Positions 53,314-62,773 of a stretch of DNA of 64,000 bases are shown here, piece by piece. The notes under the pieces were generated by a model. It was not told where the DNA came from. It was given only the letters and a program-made list of their open reading frames with translations, and searched no databases. The position numbers and the translations under genes are program-made. The stretch spans positions 310,001 to 374,000 of the forward strand of contig NZ_LOKW01000012.1 in assembly GCF_002211305.1 (NCBI RefSeq). Direction: 5' to 3'. The stretch is from Rhizobium sp. R634 (lineage in GTDB: Bacteria > Pseudomonadota > Alphaproteobacteria > Rhizobiales > Rhizobiaceae). Within the stretch, counting starts at the first letter, position 1. Each line of letters opens with the position of its first letter.

Positions 53314-54555
53314 TTGGAAAGCGTGATCGAGGAAATCTACCGATCGCAATCGCGCCGGGTGCTGGCAACGCTGATCCGGCTGCTCGGCGATTTCGACCGT
53401 GCCGAGGAAGCGCTGCATGACGCCTTTGCCGCGGCCACCCGAACCTGGCCAGCGGATGGTATTCCCGGCAACCCTTTCGCCTGGCTCGTTTCGACGGGCC
53501 GCTTCAAGGCAATCGATACGCTACGGCGGCGGGCGCGCTTCGATGCCTCGCAGCAGCACATCGAGGACAGTCTCTACACGATCGACGAAACGGAGATCGG
53601 CGAGATGGAACCGATCGAGGACGACATGCTGCGGCTGATCTTCACCTGCTGCCACCCCGCTCTTCCCGCGGATGCGCAGATGGCGATGGCGCTTCGGGAA
53701 ATCTGCGGCTTGACCACCGAAGAAATCGCCCATGCCTTTCTCGTTCCCGCGCCGACGGTCGCCCAGCGGATCGTGCGCGCCAAGGGCAGGATCCGGACCG
53801 CGAACATCCCCTATGAGGTGCCGGACCGCGAGGCGCTGCCTGAGCGGCTCGACCGGGTGCTGCACGTCATCTATCTCGTCTTCAATGAAGGCTATTCCGC
53901 CTCTTCGGGAGACGAGATCGTCCGCGCCGACCTGACCGGAGAGGCCATCCGGCTGGCGCGGCTGCTTCTGACGCTGCTGCCGCATCCCGATGTTTCCGGA
54001 CTTCTCGCTCTGATGCTGCTGCAGGATTCCCGCCGCAGCGCTCGTCAAGGCGAGCAAGGATCGCTGGTACTGCTGGCCGATCAGGATCGCTCGCTCTGGG
54101 ACGGCGCGAAGATTACGGAAGGCCTGACGCTCCTTGCGGAGGCGATGCGGACAGGAGAAGTCGGCGCCTATACGGTGCAGGCGGCAATCGCCGCCGAACA
54201 TGCGAAGGTGCCGAGCGCCGAGGAAACCGACTGGCGGCGCATCGCCTTCTATTACGACCTGCTTCTGGCGGCCCAGCCCTCGCCGGTCGTCGAACTCAAC
54301 CGCGCCGTGGCGATCGCGATGGCGGAAGGGCCGGCGACAGGTCTGGAACTGATCGATGCCATTCTGAGACGCCGGGAGCTGCAGGCCTATCATCTCGCCC
54401 ATTCGGCCCGCGCCGATTTCCTGCGCCGTCTCGGCCGCAAAGAAGAGGCGATCGCAGCCTATGAAACGGCGCTGTCGCTCTGCCGGCAGGAGCCGGAGCA
54501 GGCTTTTCTTCGCAAAAGGATTTCAGAGCTTGCCGCGGCGCCCGAGCGGCAGTGA
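53314..54555 (+). CDS. ECF42-type RNA polymerase sigma factor with TPR-like extension
   Basis: The 413-residue protein has sigma region 2 (LIRLLGDFDRAEEALHDAFA; NPFAWLVSTGRFKAIDTLRR) and region 4 (MALREICGLTTEEIAHAFLV). A C-terminal extension of about 200 residues starts near RLDRVLHVIYLVFNEGYSAS and includes ELNRAVAIAMAEGPATGLEL and RRLGRKEEAIAAYETALSLC, TPR-like. This extension and the DGPF neighbours define group ECF42; no anti-sigma gene is present, so the extension may control activity. It starts with TTG (GAGG upstream); GTG at 53323 is an alternative. Confidence 0.9.
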   Translation: MESVIEEIYRSQSRRVLATLIRLLGDFDRAEEALHDAFAAATRTWPADGIPGNPFAWLVSTGRFKAIDTLRRRARFDASQQHIEDSLYTIDETEIGEMEPIEDDMLRLIFTCCHPALPADAQMAMALREICGLTTEEIAHAFLVPAPTVAQRIVRAKGRIRTANIPYEVPDREALPERLDRVLHVIYLVFNEGYSASSGDEIVRADLTGEAIRLARLLLTLLPHPDVSGLLALMLLQDSRRSARQGEQGSLVLLADQDRSLWDGAKITEGLTLLAEAMRTGEVGAYTVQAAIAAEHAKVPSAEETDWRRIAFYYDLLLAAQPSPVVELNRAVAIAMAEGPATGLELIDAILRRRELQAYHLAHSARADFLRRLGRKEEAIAAYETALSLCRQEPEQAFLRKRISELAAAPERQ

Positions 54556-55485
54556 GATCGCCGTTCCCGTCAGCGCCGAGACGATGATCAGCAGATGGGC
54601 GTTGACGCTCGCCTGCGCCAGCACAGCGAGCGCCGCCCGCTCGCTCGAGGCTCCGAGCGCAATCGCGCCGGCGGTGATGCCCGCCGGATAGGTGCCGACT
54701 CCGCCCGGCGCATGCACCGGCAGGACGGAGGAGAGCTCGCCGCCGAGGGCACCGCCGAAGCTTGCCGCCATCGGAAACACACCCATCAGGCCGAGCGCCC
54801 ATGCGAGCACGAGCACCTTGACCAGCCAGTTGACGATGGTCATTGCCCAGGCGCGCGCAAAGGCGACGGCATTCAGCGGCAAGCCGTTTTCGATCTCGAC
54901 GACGAATTTCTGCGCCTTTGCCGGCAGCAGCCTGGCAGCGATGCGCAACAGCGGCTTGCGCGCGGCGAAGGCTGCGACCGGCAGCAGCAGGAAGACTGCC
55001 CAAAGCGACCAAGCGACGAGCGCATCGGTCGCGGCGAGCGCAAAGCCGATGCCGGCAGCAGCCAGAAGAGCGTGCAGGTCGAGCAGCCGCATGACGAGGA
55101 GCGCCGAGGTTGCACGCGTCAGCGGAATGCCGAATTCGGTGCGCATCAACAGGGGAAAGCTGGTTTCGCCGGTCCGGAAAGGCAGCATGATGTTCAGGAG
55201 ATTGTGGATCTGCGTCACGCGGAAGAGCGTCGCGAACCGGCCCGCGGTCTCCTGCGGAAAATAGTCGTAGATGCGCCAGGTGCGCAGGAAATAGGTGCCC
55301 GTCAGCGCCACGAGCGCGGCGATCACCGGACCTGCCCCGACATCGGCCCATTGGCTGATGATGACGGGCCAGCCCCAGAACCACTGCACGAAGAGCGCAT
55401 AGGCTGCGACAATTACGACCGTCAGCGCCGTCATGCGATTGCGCATAAACCAGGACTGCTGGCTTTCAACGATCGAACTCTTCAT
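54523..55485 (-). CDS. flippase-like (UPF0104/AglD-type) membrane protein
   Basis: The 320-residue protein has about eight hydrophobic segments and the signature of the lysylphosphatidylglycerol-synthase membrane domain: LLNIMLPFRTGETSFPLLMR (~92) and SSVLPVHAPGGVGTYPAGIT (~245). Such proteins are suspected to move polyprenyl-linked sugars. It is divergent from the GT cluster, so translocation of polyprenyl-P-galacturonate is a plausible role (inference). The ATG at 55485 is chosen because a diverged copy of this 5' end exists at 57229. The 3' end overlaps the sigma gene by 33 bases. Confidence 0.82.
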   Translation of the reverse strand: MKSSIVESQQSWFMRNRMTALTVVIVAAYALFVQWFWGWPVIISQWADVGAGPVIAALVALTGTYFLRTWRIYDYFPQETAGRFATLFRVTQIHNLLNIMLPFRTGETSFPLLMRTEFGIPLTRATSALLVMRLLDLHALLAAAGIGFALAATDALVAWSLWAVFLLLPVAAFAARKPLLRIAARLLPAKAQKFVVEIENGLPLNAVAFARAWAMTIVNWLVKVLVLAWALGLMGVFPMAASFGGALGGELSSVLPVHAPGGVGTYPAGITAGAIALGASSERAALAVLAQASVNAHLLIIVSALTGTAISLPLGRRGKL

Positions 55486-55577
55486 GTAGTAGGCATTCCT
55501 CGCTTGGCGTCGGCATGGGCCTCGGCTCCGTCCCCGGCGTTTTAGGAGAAATGAAGGTTGCGCACAACGGCGGAGTT
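55481..55577 (+). repeat. duplicated intergenic leader, copy A, with start of a lost GT2 gene
   Basis: It begins TTCATGTAGTAGGC and ends ATGAAGGTTGCGCACAACGG plus CGGAG, matching 57225-57319 at both ends with 76 versus 75 bases between the shared TTCATG and GTTGC. The terminal ~18 bases from TTG 55558 correspond to the start codon region of the intact GT2 gene at 57301. Confidence 0.7.
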
Positions 55578-55668
55578 GATGGCGGCGACGGCGGGGACCG
55601 CCTCGAGCCGGCGATCCGCGCGGCAGACCGAAAGATGGCGAGGCCTTGCCGGCTTGACTTGGAGATCG
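55558..55668 (+). pseudogene. remnant of a deleted GT2 gene (fused in frame to the GT-C gene)
   Basis: The TTG and the first codons (MRTTAEL) correspond to MQTTVEP of the intact GT2 at 57301. Only 111 bases separate this TTG from the next ATG, whereas the intact copy has 1029. The remainder is unrelated and open, so a 37-residue N-terminal extension of the next protein could be translated from the old start. Confidence 0.6.
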
Positions 55669-57162
55669 ATGTTGGAGCGCATTACCAAAAGCATCAAGAG
55701 CGCCAGCATTTTTCTGGCAGTCTATTTCCTGCTGAACATCGCGCTCCGCATCGCCTTGCCTCACACGCTCGATCTCGACGAGGCGGAGCAATCATTCTAT
55801 TCGCAATATCTTCTGGCCGGTTACGGCCCGCAGCCGCCCTTCTACAACTGGATCCAGTACGCCATCGTCTCGGTGACCGGCATCACGATGTGGGCGCTCT
55901 CGGTTCCGAAGAACATCATTCTCTTCGGCTGCTATCTTTTCTACGGTCTGGCCGCCCGCGAGGTGCTGAAGAGCCGTCTTCTCCCGCCCATCGCCATGCT
56001 GAGCCTGATTACCCTGCCGCAGGTCGGCCTGATGGCGCAGCGCGAGCTCACCCATACGGTTGCTCTGCTGTTTGCGACCTCGCTCTTCCTCTTCGGCTTT
56101 TTCCGCACGCTGCGTCAGCCGACGATCGGCAGCTATCTCGTCATCGGCATCGCCACCGGCATAGGCGTCATCTCCAAGTATAATTTCGCGATCCTGCCGT
56201 TTGCCGCCTTCATCGCGGTCCTGCCGGATCGGGAATGGCGCAGCCGTCTGTTCGACTGGCGTCTGCTGCCGGCCGTCGTCATCGGCATTCTGATCGTGCT
56301 GCCGCATGCGCTCTGGCTGCCCGATAATCTCGCCAGCGCCTCGGCCCCGACATTGGAGCGGATGACCGCCGAGCACGAGGCCGCTGCCGGCCTTCCCCGC
56401 ATCGGGCAGGGGCTGTTGTCCCTCGTCATCGCCGTACTCGGCTTCGTCGCATTGCCGATCGTTATCCTCGCGGCCGCTTTCCGGCGGGATTTCTTCCGGG
56501 CGCTCTACTCGTCCAGTCCGATGATCCGGGTGATCGAGCGGATGATGGTTGTCAGCCTGCTCGCCTTCGCCGGCATCGTCGTCTTTGCCGGCGCGAGCGA
56601 CATCCACGAGCGCTGGCTCGACCCGTGCCTGCTCGTCCTGCTGATCTATCTGTTCCTGAAACTGGAAACGGCAGGCTTCGATCTCTCCGCCGGCCTTGCC
56701 CGCTTCCGGCCCGTAGTGCCTGTCTTCATGATCGTCATCCTGTCGATCCTGCTGCTGCGCATTGTCGCCATTCAATATGTCGGCACCTATACGAGAACGA
56801 ACGTACCCTTCGCGAACTACGTGACGGAACTGACCGCGACCCGCAAACCGGTTCTCATCGTGGCCGGGACCAAGTTCGTGGCGGGCAACATGAAGCTGGA
56901 ATTTCCCGACGTTCCCGTCGTGATCCCGTTCTTCCCCGGTCCCGGGGTTCCCGAATATGCGACGGCGAAGGGGCCGGTGCTGGTTGTCTGGCGCGGCGAA
57001 ACCGCAAATGATCCGACCATTTCTCCCGGCTTCGCCAACGATCTCGTCAAATCGGGTATTCAGCTGAAAGAGATAAATACCCTGACGCTGCCCTATCTTT
57101 TCGGTGACGGCAAACATACCTTCTCCATTGGCTACTCCTGGGTGGAGGGAGGCGCGAAATAG
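55669..57162 (+). CDS. GT-C glycosyltransferase, RgtA/B/C-type (copy 1)
   Basis: The 497-residue membrane protein belongs to the ArnT/PMT_2 superfamily with about 12 hydrophobic segments. The acidic first loop [20 protein letters not shown] and [13 protein letters not shown] are family hallmarks. Position and relatives point to the Rhizobium LPS-core galacturonosyltransferases RgtA, RgtB, RgtC, which use dodecaprenyl-phosphate-galacturonate on the periplasmic face. Which of the three it is I cannot say. The N-terminus starts at ATG 55669 (GGAG upstream), where the paralogues align. Confidence 0.82.
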   Translation: MLERITKSIKSASIFLAVYFLLNIALRIALPHTLDLDEAEQSFYSQYLLAGYGPQPPFYNWIQYAIVSVTGITMWALSVPKNIILFGCYLFYGLAAREVLKSRLLPPIAMLSLITLPQVGLMAQRELTHTVALLFATSLFLFGFFRTLRQPTIGSYLVIGIATGIGVISKYNFAILPFAAFIAVLPDREWRSRLFDWRLLPAVVIGILIVLPHALWLPDNLASASAPTLERMTAEHEAAAGLPRIGQGLLSLVIAVLGFVALPIVILAAAFRRDFFRALYSSSPMIRVIERMMVVSLLAFAGIVVFAGASDIHERWLDPCLLVLLIYLFLKLETAGFDLSAGLARFRPVVPVFMIVILSILLLRIVAIQYVGTYTRTNVPFANYVTELTATRKPVLIVAGTKFVAGNMKLEFPDVPVVIPFFPGPGVPEYATAKGPVLVVWRGETANDPTISPGFANDLVKSGIQLKEINTLTLPYLFGDGKHTFSIGYSWVEGGAK

Positions 57163-57177
57163 CGCTGCGGCAAGTCG

Positions 57178-57229
57178 ACCGATTGCGGGGAAACCGGCAT
57201 TGGCCGCTGGCAACGGACGGACAGTTCAT
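57178..57229 (-). pseudogene. 5' remnant of a second flippase-like gene
   Basis: Read on the minus strand from the ATG at 57229 the sequence translates MNCPSVASGQCRFPRNRST, aligning without gaps to MKSSIVESQQSWFMRNRMT of the gene at 55485, with nine matching residues including the FxRNRxT end. Homology stops after about 52 bases; no intact gene follows. Confidence 0.65.
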
Positions 57230-57319
57230 GTAGTAGGCTTCCGCAAACGCGGTGGCGGCAGTAAGAACTGCCATGCCGCCCGGCCTTTTGGAGATGAAAG
57301 TTGCAGACAACGGTAGAGC
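57225..57319 (+). repeat. duplicated intergenic leader, copy B
   Basis: Counterpart of 55481-55577: TTCATGTAGTAGGC at the left, TTTTGGAGATGAAAGTTGCA and GACAACGG at the right. Here the leader runs into an intact GT2 gene. Confidence 0.7.
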
Positions 57320-58317
57320 CCATTCGCGGGACGAATGATCCGGTACAATCGCTCGAGCTGTCGCTGGTCGTGCCCGTTTTCAACGAAGAGGAAAGCGTCG
57401 GCCCGCTGGTCGAACGCATCGTCGCGGCAATGGCTCAATATCCCCATCGCTGGGAGCTGATCCTCGTCGACGACGGCAGCACCGATGCGACGCTCGTCAA
57501 CGCCCGCAAGTACGTCGGGCGCGAGGGGCTGGCGCTGAGAATCGTCGAATTGCAGCGCAATTTCGGCCAGACCGCCGCCATGCAGGCCGGCATCGACACC
57601 GCCCGGGGCCGGTTGATCGCGACGATGGACGGCGATCTGCAGAACGATCCGAAGGATATTCCTCAGATGGTCTCCGAGCTGGAACGGCGGCAACTCGACC
57701 TTCTGGTCGGCTGGCGCAAAAACCGCAAGGACGGTCTGTTCCTGCGCAAGATCCCCTCATGGTGCGCCAACTACCTGATCGGCCGCATCACCGGCGTCAA
57801 GCTGCACGATTACGGCTGCAGTCTGAAGATCTACCGTGCCTCGATCATAAAGCAGGTCAAGCTGATGGGCGAAATGCACCGCTTCATCCCGGCCTGGGTC
57901 GCCGGTGTCGTGCCGAGCTCGCGCATCGGCGAGATGGCCGTCACCCACCATGCCCGCGAACACGGCGTTTCGAAATATGGGATCTCGCGTACCTTCCGCG
58001 TCATCCTCGACCTGCTCTCCGTCATGTTCTTCATGCGCTACAAGGCGCGGCCGGGGCATTTCTTCGGTTCGCTGGGTCTCGGCCTCGGCGCCGTCGCCAT
58101 GTTGATCCTGCTTTACCTCGGCTTCGACAAATTCATTCTGGGCAACGATATCGGCACGAGGCCCATGCTGATGGTCGGCGTCGTGCTCCTTCTTTCGTCG
58201 GTGCAGATGATCACCACCGGCATCCTGGCGGAAATGATCGCGCGCACCTACTATCGTGACGACGCCTCTCCGAACTACATCGTACGGCAGATCTTCGACG
58301 ATCAAAGCCAAGCGTAA
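57301..58317 (+). CDS. rgtE: GT2 polyprenyl-phosphate glycosyltransferase, probable dodecaprenyl-P-GalA synthase
   Basis: The 338-residue protein has a GT-A domain: LVVPVFNEEESVGPL (~22), LVDDGSTD (~57), ATMDGDLQNDPKDI (~103) and, at the C-terminus, two membrane helices (GLGLGAVAMLILLYLGF; MLMVGVVLLLSSVQMI), as in ArnC/DPM1. Next to RgtA/B/C-type genes it probably makes the polyprenyl-phosphate-galacturonate donor, as I recall for RgtE of R. leguminosarum. It starts with TTG, GGAG at eight bases. Alternative: another uronosyl or hexosyl donor. Confidence 0.75.
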   Translation: MQTTVEPIRGTNDPVQSLELSLVVPVFNEEESVGPLVERIVAAMAQYPHRWELILVDDGSTDATLVNARKYVGREGLALRIVELQRNFGQTAAMQAGIDTARGRLIATMDGDLQNDPKDIPQMVSELERRQLDLLVGWRKNRKDGLFLRKIPSWCANYLIGRITGVKLHDYGCSLKIYRASIIKQVKLMGEMHRFIPAWVAGVVPSSRIGEMAVTHHAREHGVSKYGISRTFRVILDLLSVMFFMRYKARPGHFFGSLGLGLGAVAMLILLYLGFDKFILGNDIGTRPMLMVGVVLLLSSVQMITTGILAEMIARTYYRDDASPNYIVRQIFDDQSQA

Positions 58318-58329
58318 ACCGGCAGCACG

Positions 58330-59832
58330 ATGCTGGAACGCGCGACGAGGACGATCAGAACCGCGGCCTTGCTGCTTGCAGCCTATTTCGTGCTGAACAT
58401 CGCACTGCGGCTCGTGCTGCCGCACTCTCTGGAGCTCGACGAGGCCGAGCAATCCTTCTTCTCGCAATATCTGCTGGCGGGCTACGGCCCGCAGCCGCCC
58501 TTCTACAACTGGATGCAATATGCCGTCGTTTCGGTGACCGGCATGTCGATCGGCGCGCTGATCGTCCCGAAAAATATCCTGCTCTTCCTGTGCTACCTCT
58601 TCTACGGCCTCGCCGGGCGCGAGGCGCTGAAGAACCAGGTGCTGGCCGCGGTCGGGATGCTGGCGCTGATCACCCTGCCCCAGGTCTCCTACATGGCCCA
58701 GCAGGACCTGACCCACACGACGGCCCTGCTCTTTGCCAGCTCGCTCTTCCTCTACGGCTTCTTCCGCACGCTCGACCGGCCCGGCATCGGCAGCTATCTG
58801 CTGCTCGGGCTTGCGACCGGCATCGGACTGATTGCGAAGTATAATTTCGCGCTGATGCCCGCCGTCGCGCTGATCGCCATCCTGCCCGACGCTCAATGGC
58901 GGCGCAGGGTGCTCGACTGGCGCTTGCTTATCGCGATCGCCGTCGCGCTCGTCATCGTTCTGCCGCACGCGATCTGGCTGCGGAGCAATCTCGACTTCGC
59001 CTCCTCCGATACTCTGGTCAAGATGGCCGCCGGCAACGAACCGGCCGGCGCCCAGCGGATCGGCAAGGGCATCCTTGCCTTTCTCGTCGCCATCATCGCC
59101 TTCGCGGCGCTGCCGGTCGCGATTTTTGCCGCCGCCTTCCGCCGGGATTTCTTCCGGGCTCTATCATCCAGAAACCGCTGGACTGGGATGATGGAACGGA
59201 TGATGCTCGCGAGCCTCGCGGGAATTCTCCTGATCGTGCTGTTCACCGGCTCCACCATGGTGCGTGAACGCTGGCTCGACCCGTTCCTATTGGTCCTGCC
59301 GATCTATTTCCTGGCGAAGATGCAGGCGGCCGGGCTCGACCTTTCCGCCGGACTGCGCCGCTTCCGGCCCGTCGTGCCGGTATTGATGGGCTGCGTGCTG
59401 ATCGCGCTCGGCTTCCGCGTCGTCGGCGCCGGGCTGATCGGCACCTATAGCCGGCCGAACGTGCCGATGGCCGATCTCGTGCGCGAAGTGACGCGGCAGG
59501 CCAAGCCCGCGCTGGTGATTGCCTCGGATACCTATATCGGCGGAAACATGCGCCTGCAGCTTCCCGATGTGCCCATCGTTATCCCTGACTTCCCGGTTGC
59601 CGGCATCCCCGCCTATGCGACATCCGACGGACCGGTGCTGATCGTCTGGCGCGGCAAGAAGACGGCGACGGCCGCAGATGCCGTCATGCCGGAACGGTTT
59701 TCATCGGCGCTCGCGGCAGCGGGCATTGCGCCGCAGGAGATCGGCGCCTTGTCGCTTCCCTATTATTTCGGCCGCCAGGGCGATAATTTCGCGCTGGGCT
59801 ACGCCTGGGTTCAGCCGGGAGCAAGTAGATGA
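58330..59832 (+). CDS. GT-C glycosyltransferase, RgtA/B/C-type (copy 2)
   Basis: The 500-residue paralogue is very close to copy 1 in its first 120 residues ([40 protein letters not shown]), so they are the most recent duplicates in the cluster. About 12 membrane segments and a soluble C-terminal part ([20 protein letters not shown]). It follows the GT2 gene by 12 bases; its own ribosome site is weak, so coupling to GT2 is likely. Confidence 0.82.
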   Translation: MLERATRTIRTAALLLAAYFVLNIALRLVLPHSLELDEAEQSFFSQYLLAGYGPQPPFYNWMQYAVVSVTGMSIGALIVPKNILLFLCYLFYGLAGREALKNQVLAAVGMLALITLPQVSYMAQQDLTHTTALLFASSLFLYGFFRTLDRPGIGSYLLLGLATGIGLIAKYNFALMPAVALIAILPDAQWRRRVLDWRLLIAIAVALVIVLPHAIWLRSNLDFASSDTLVKMAAGNEPAGAQRIGKGILAFLVAIIAFAALPVAIFAAAFRRDFFRALSSRNRWTGMMERMMLASLAGILLIVLFTGSTMVRERWLDPFLLVLPIYFLAKMQAAGLDLSAGLRRFRPVVPVLMGCVLIALGFRVVGAGLIGTYSRPNVPMADLVREVTRQAKPALVIASDTYIGGNMRLQLPDVPIVIPDFPVAGIPAYATSDGPVLIVWRGKKTATAADAVMPERFSSALAAAGIAPQEIGALSLPYYFGRQGDNFALGYAWVQPGASR

Positions 59833-61316
59833 CCGAGACCAGCCTTCGCGACATGCGTTGGATTTTTCTGCTGCTGGCCGCCTATTTCGTGCTTCAGGTC
59901 GGCGTGCGGCTTGCCACCTCGCATTCGCTCGATCTCGACGAGGCCGAACAGGCGTTTCGCTCGCAATGGCTCGCCGCCGGCTACGGTCCGCAGCCGCCGT
60001 TTTACAACTGGCTTCAATATGCCGTCTTCCAGTTTGCCGGCGTCTCGCTTGTCGCCCTGTCCGTCGTCAAAAACCTTCTGCTCTTCATCTCCTACCTGCT
60101 GTACGGCCTGACGGCGCGGCTCATCCTGCGCGACAAGGCGCTGGTCGCGATCGCGACACTCGGCCTGCTGACGATCCCGCAGATGGTTTTCGAGATGCAG
60201 CGCGACCTGACGCACACGGTCGCGGTCTTCTTCTCGGCCAGCATCTTCTTCCACGGTTTCGTCCGCAGCCTGAAGCAGCCAAGCCTCGCCTCCTATCTGA
60301 TAACAGGCATCGGCATCGGTTTCGGACTGCTCGCCAAGTATAATTTCGCCATCCTGCCGGCCGCGGCCTTAATCGCCGCGCTGGCGGATGCGCGCTGGCG
60401 AGCGCGGATCTTCGATAGGCGGCTGGCCGTGACCGCTGTCGTGGCACTTATCATCACCCTGCCGCATCTCTTCTGGCTGAAGGACAATCTCGACTTCGCC
60501 ACAGCCCGCACCCTGGAGAAGATGACCGCGAGCGACAATGCGAGCTATCCCATGCAGGTGGCCATGGGTGTCAGTTCGCTCGTTCTCGCCATCCTCAGTT
60601 TCGCCGGATTGACCGTGGCGGTATTCGCTGTCGTCTTCGGCAGGAATTTTCGCCTGGCGTTCGCCGCCCAAACGGAATGGACGCGGCTCCTCGAACGGAT
60701 GATGCTCGTCTTCGTCATCGGCATTCTGCTGTTGATCGTCTTCGGCGGCGCGGCTGGCATCAAGGATCGCTGGCTGGTGCCGATGCTCTTCATCCTACCG
60801 CTCTATCTCTGCCTGAAGGTCGAAGCGGCAGCCGTCGAAACCGACAAGGCTTTCCGGCGCTTCATGCCCGTCGTCGCCGTCATCATGATCGGCGTGCCGG
60901 TCGCCCTTTACGGCAGCGTGGCGAGCGCGCGCTTCTCAGGTCATTACGAACGCTTGAACAGGCCTTATGCCGAGATGCTCGCAACCTTGCGCAAACAGGC
61001 CGAACCGGCAGCGATCCTTGCCGGCGACAGCCTGCTCGCCGGCAATCTCAGGCAGGATATTCCTGACGTGCCGGTCCTTTCCGTGGATTATCCCGGCTTC
61101 AAGCCGGATATCTCAGGCCGCCGGCCGCTTCTTCTCGTGTGGCTCGTGCCGCCGAAGGCGGGCAGCGAAGCTCTCCCGCCGGCTATGGCACAATGGCTCC
61201 AAACCAATCTCGGCTTAACCGCACCTGAGGCGTCGGTCATCGACGTGCCTTATCTCTACGGACGCGGCAACGATAGCTATCGCTTCGGCTATGCCTGGAT
61301 CAATCAACCCGGCTGA
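59829..61316 (+). CDS. GT-C glycosyltransferase, RgtA/B/C-type (copy 3)
   Basis: The 495-residue paralogue shares [20 protein letters not shown] and [20 protein letters not shown] but is more diverged than copies 1 and 2. Its ATG overlaps the previous stop by four bases. Three different transferases with one donor-making enzyme fit an LPS core that receives several galacturonate residues. It is convergent with the aminotransferase, six bases apart. Confidence 0.82.
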   Translation: MTETSLRDMRWIFLLLAAYFVLQVGVRLATSHSLDLDEAEQAFRSQWLAAGYGPQPPFYNWLQYAVFQFAGVSLVALSVVKNLLLFISYLLYGLTARLILRDKALVAIATLGLLTIPQMVFEMQRDLTHTVAVFFSASIFFHGFVRSLKQPSLASYLITGIGIGFGLLAKYNFAILPAAALIAALADARWRARIFDRRLAVTAVVALIITLPHLFWLKDNLDFATARTLEKMTASDNASYPMQVAMGVSSLVLAILSFAGLTVAVFAVVFGRNFRLAFAAQTEWTRLLERMMLVFVIGILLLIVFGGAAGIKDRWLVPMLFILPLYLCLKVEAAAVETDKAFRRFMPVVAVIMIGVPVALYGSVASARFSGHYERLNRPYAEMLATLRKQAEPAAILAGDSLLAGNLRQDIPDVPVLSVDYPGFKPDISGRRPLLLVWLVPPKAGSEALPPAMAQWLQTNLGLTAPEASVIDVPYLYGRGNDSYRFGYAWINQPG

Positions 61317-61322
61317 GCAGAA

Positions 61323-62690
61323 TCACGTTTTCAGCTCCTTCCAGGCCAAATCCAGCGCCAGCTTGGTAATCTTTGCCATCTCGTCCACCTCCGCGTGAGT
61401 GATGACAAGCGGCGGCGAGGCCAGCATGCGGTCGCCGGTGGCGCGCAGCACGAGGCCGTTTGCGAGCGCATGGTTGCGCACCAACGCGCCGATCCGATCA
61501 GGCTTGTCATAACGGGTGCGCGTGCTCTTCTCCGCGGCCAGCTGCAGGCCGCCCATCAGGCCGATACTCTGAGCCTCGCCGACGAGATCATGGTCGGCCA
61601 GAGCCGCCCAGGCCTTGGCAAAATAGGGGCCGATATCGTCGCGCACACGTTCGACCAGCCTTTCCTCCTGGATGATGCGCAGGTTTTCGAGTGCGGCCGC
61701 CGCACAGACCGGGTGGCCGGAATAGGTGAAGCCGTGATTGAAATCGCCAACCTCGTTGATCAGCACTTGGGCGATCCTATCGCTGACGAGCACGCCGCCG
61801 ATCGGCAGATAACCGGAGGAGAGACCTTTGGCGATCGGCGCCAGATCCGGCTCGACGCCGAAATGCTGATGGCCGAACCAGGCACCGAGACGGCCGAAAC
61901 CGCAGATCACCTCGTCGGTCACCAGCAGGATATTGCGTGCCTTGCAGATGCGGTCGATCTCAGGCCAATAGGTCTCGGGCGGGATGATGACGCCGGCGGC
62001 GCCCTGCACCGGCTCGGCGACGAAGGCCGCGACATTTTCCTCGCCGAGCTCGTCGATCTTCGCTTCGAGCTCGCGAGCGACCTTGAGACCGAATTCGGCA
62101 GGTGAGAGATCGCCGCCCTCGCCGTACCAGTAGGGCTGGCCGATATGGACGATGCCAGGGATCGGCAAGTCGCCCTGCTCGTGCATGTATTTCATGCCGC
62201 CGAGGCTGGCGCCGGCGACGGTCGAGCCGTGATAACCGTTCTTCCTGGCGATGACGATCTTCTTCGACGGCTTGCCGACGGCGCTCCAATAGACGCGGGC
62301 CATGCGGAACCAGGTGTCGTTCGCCTCCGAGCCGGAACCGGTGAAGAAGATATGGTTGAACCGATCGCCGGCATGGGAGGTGACCTTCTGCGCCAGTAGC
62401 ACCGTCGGCGTCGAGCTGGTGCCGAAGAAGGTGTTGTAATAAGGCAGTTCGTTCATCTGCCGTGCGACGGCCTCGGCGATCTCCCGGCGGCCGTAGCCGA
62501 TATTGACGCACCAGAGGCCGGCGAAGCCGTCGAGATATTTCCTGCCGTGATCGTCGAAGATGTAAACGCCCTCGCCGCGCTGGATGATGCGGGTGCCATC
62601 GGCATTCAGCTTCTTCATGTCGGAGAAGGGATGCAGGTGATGCGCGGCGTCGATGGCCGCAAGGTTCGAGGGCGGGTAAGTATCGGGCAT
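61323..62690 (-). CDS. class III aminotransferase, putrescine/omega-amino acid-pyruvate type
   Basis: The 455-residue PLP enzyme has LDGFAGLWCVNIGYGR (~54), FFTGSGSEANDTWFRM (~117), LVTDEVICGFGRLG (~256) and the PLP Lys in LAPIAKGLSSGYLPIGG (~288). This is the pattern of SpuC-like putrescine or omega-amino acid-pyruvate aminotransferases. It diverges from a glutamine-synthetase-family gene, which supports a role in polyamine breakdown. Confidence 0.86.
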   Translation of the reverse strand: MPDTYPPSNLAAIDAAHHLHPFSDMKKLNADGTRIIQRGEGVYIFDDHGRKYLDGFAGLWCVNIGYGRREIAEAVARQMNELPYYNTFFGTSSTPTVLLAQKVTSHAGDRFNHIFFTGSGSEANDTWFRMARVYWSAVGKPSKKIVIARKNGYHGSTVAGASLGGMKYMHEQGDLPIPGIVHIGQPYWYGEGGDLSPAEFGLKVARELEAKIDELGEENVAAFVAEPVQGAAGVIIPPETYWPEIDRICKARNILLVTDEVICGFGRLGAWFGHQHFGVEPDLAPIAKGLSSGYLPIGGVLVSDRIAQVLINEVGDFNHGFTYSGHPVCAAAALENLRIIQEERLVERVRDDIGPYFAKAWAALADHDLVGEAQSIGLMGGLQLAAEKSTRTRYDKPDRIGALVRNHALANGLVLRATGDRMLASPPLVITHAEVDEMAKITKLALDLAWKELKT

Positions 62691-62773
62691 GACTGTTAAA
62701 AAACCCTCGCGGATTGAAAGGCTGTTGTCGATGGGATAGGAGCTTGGCCTTGTCCCGGAGGATTTTCAAGGCC

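Noticed and set aside
55792..58968. Long antisense frames through the GT-C and GT2 genes
   Set aside because: Products are Asp/Gln/Arg-rich without domains, and the sense strand is clearly coding.
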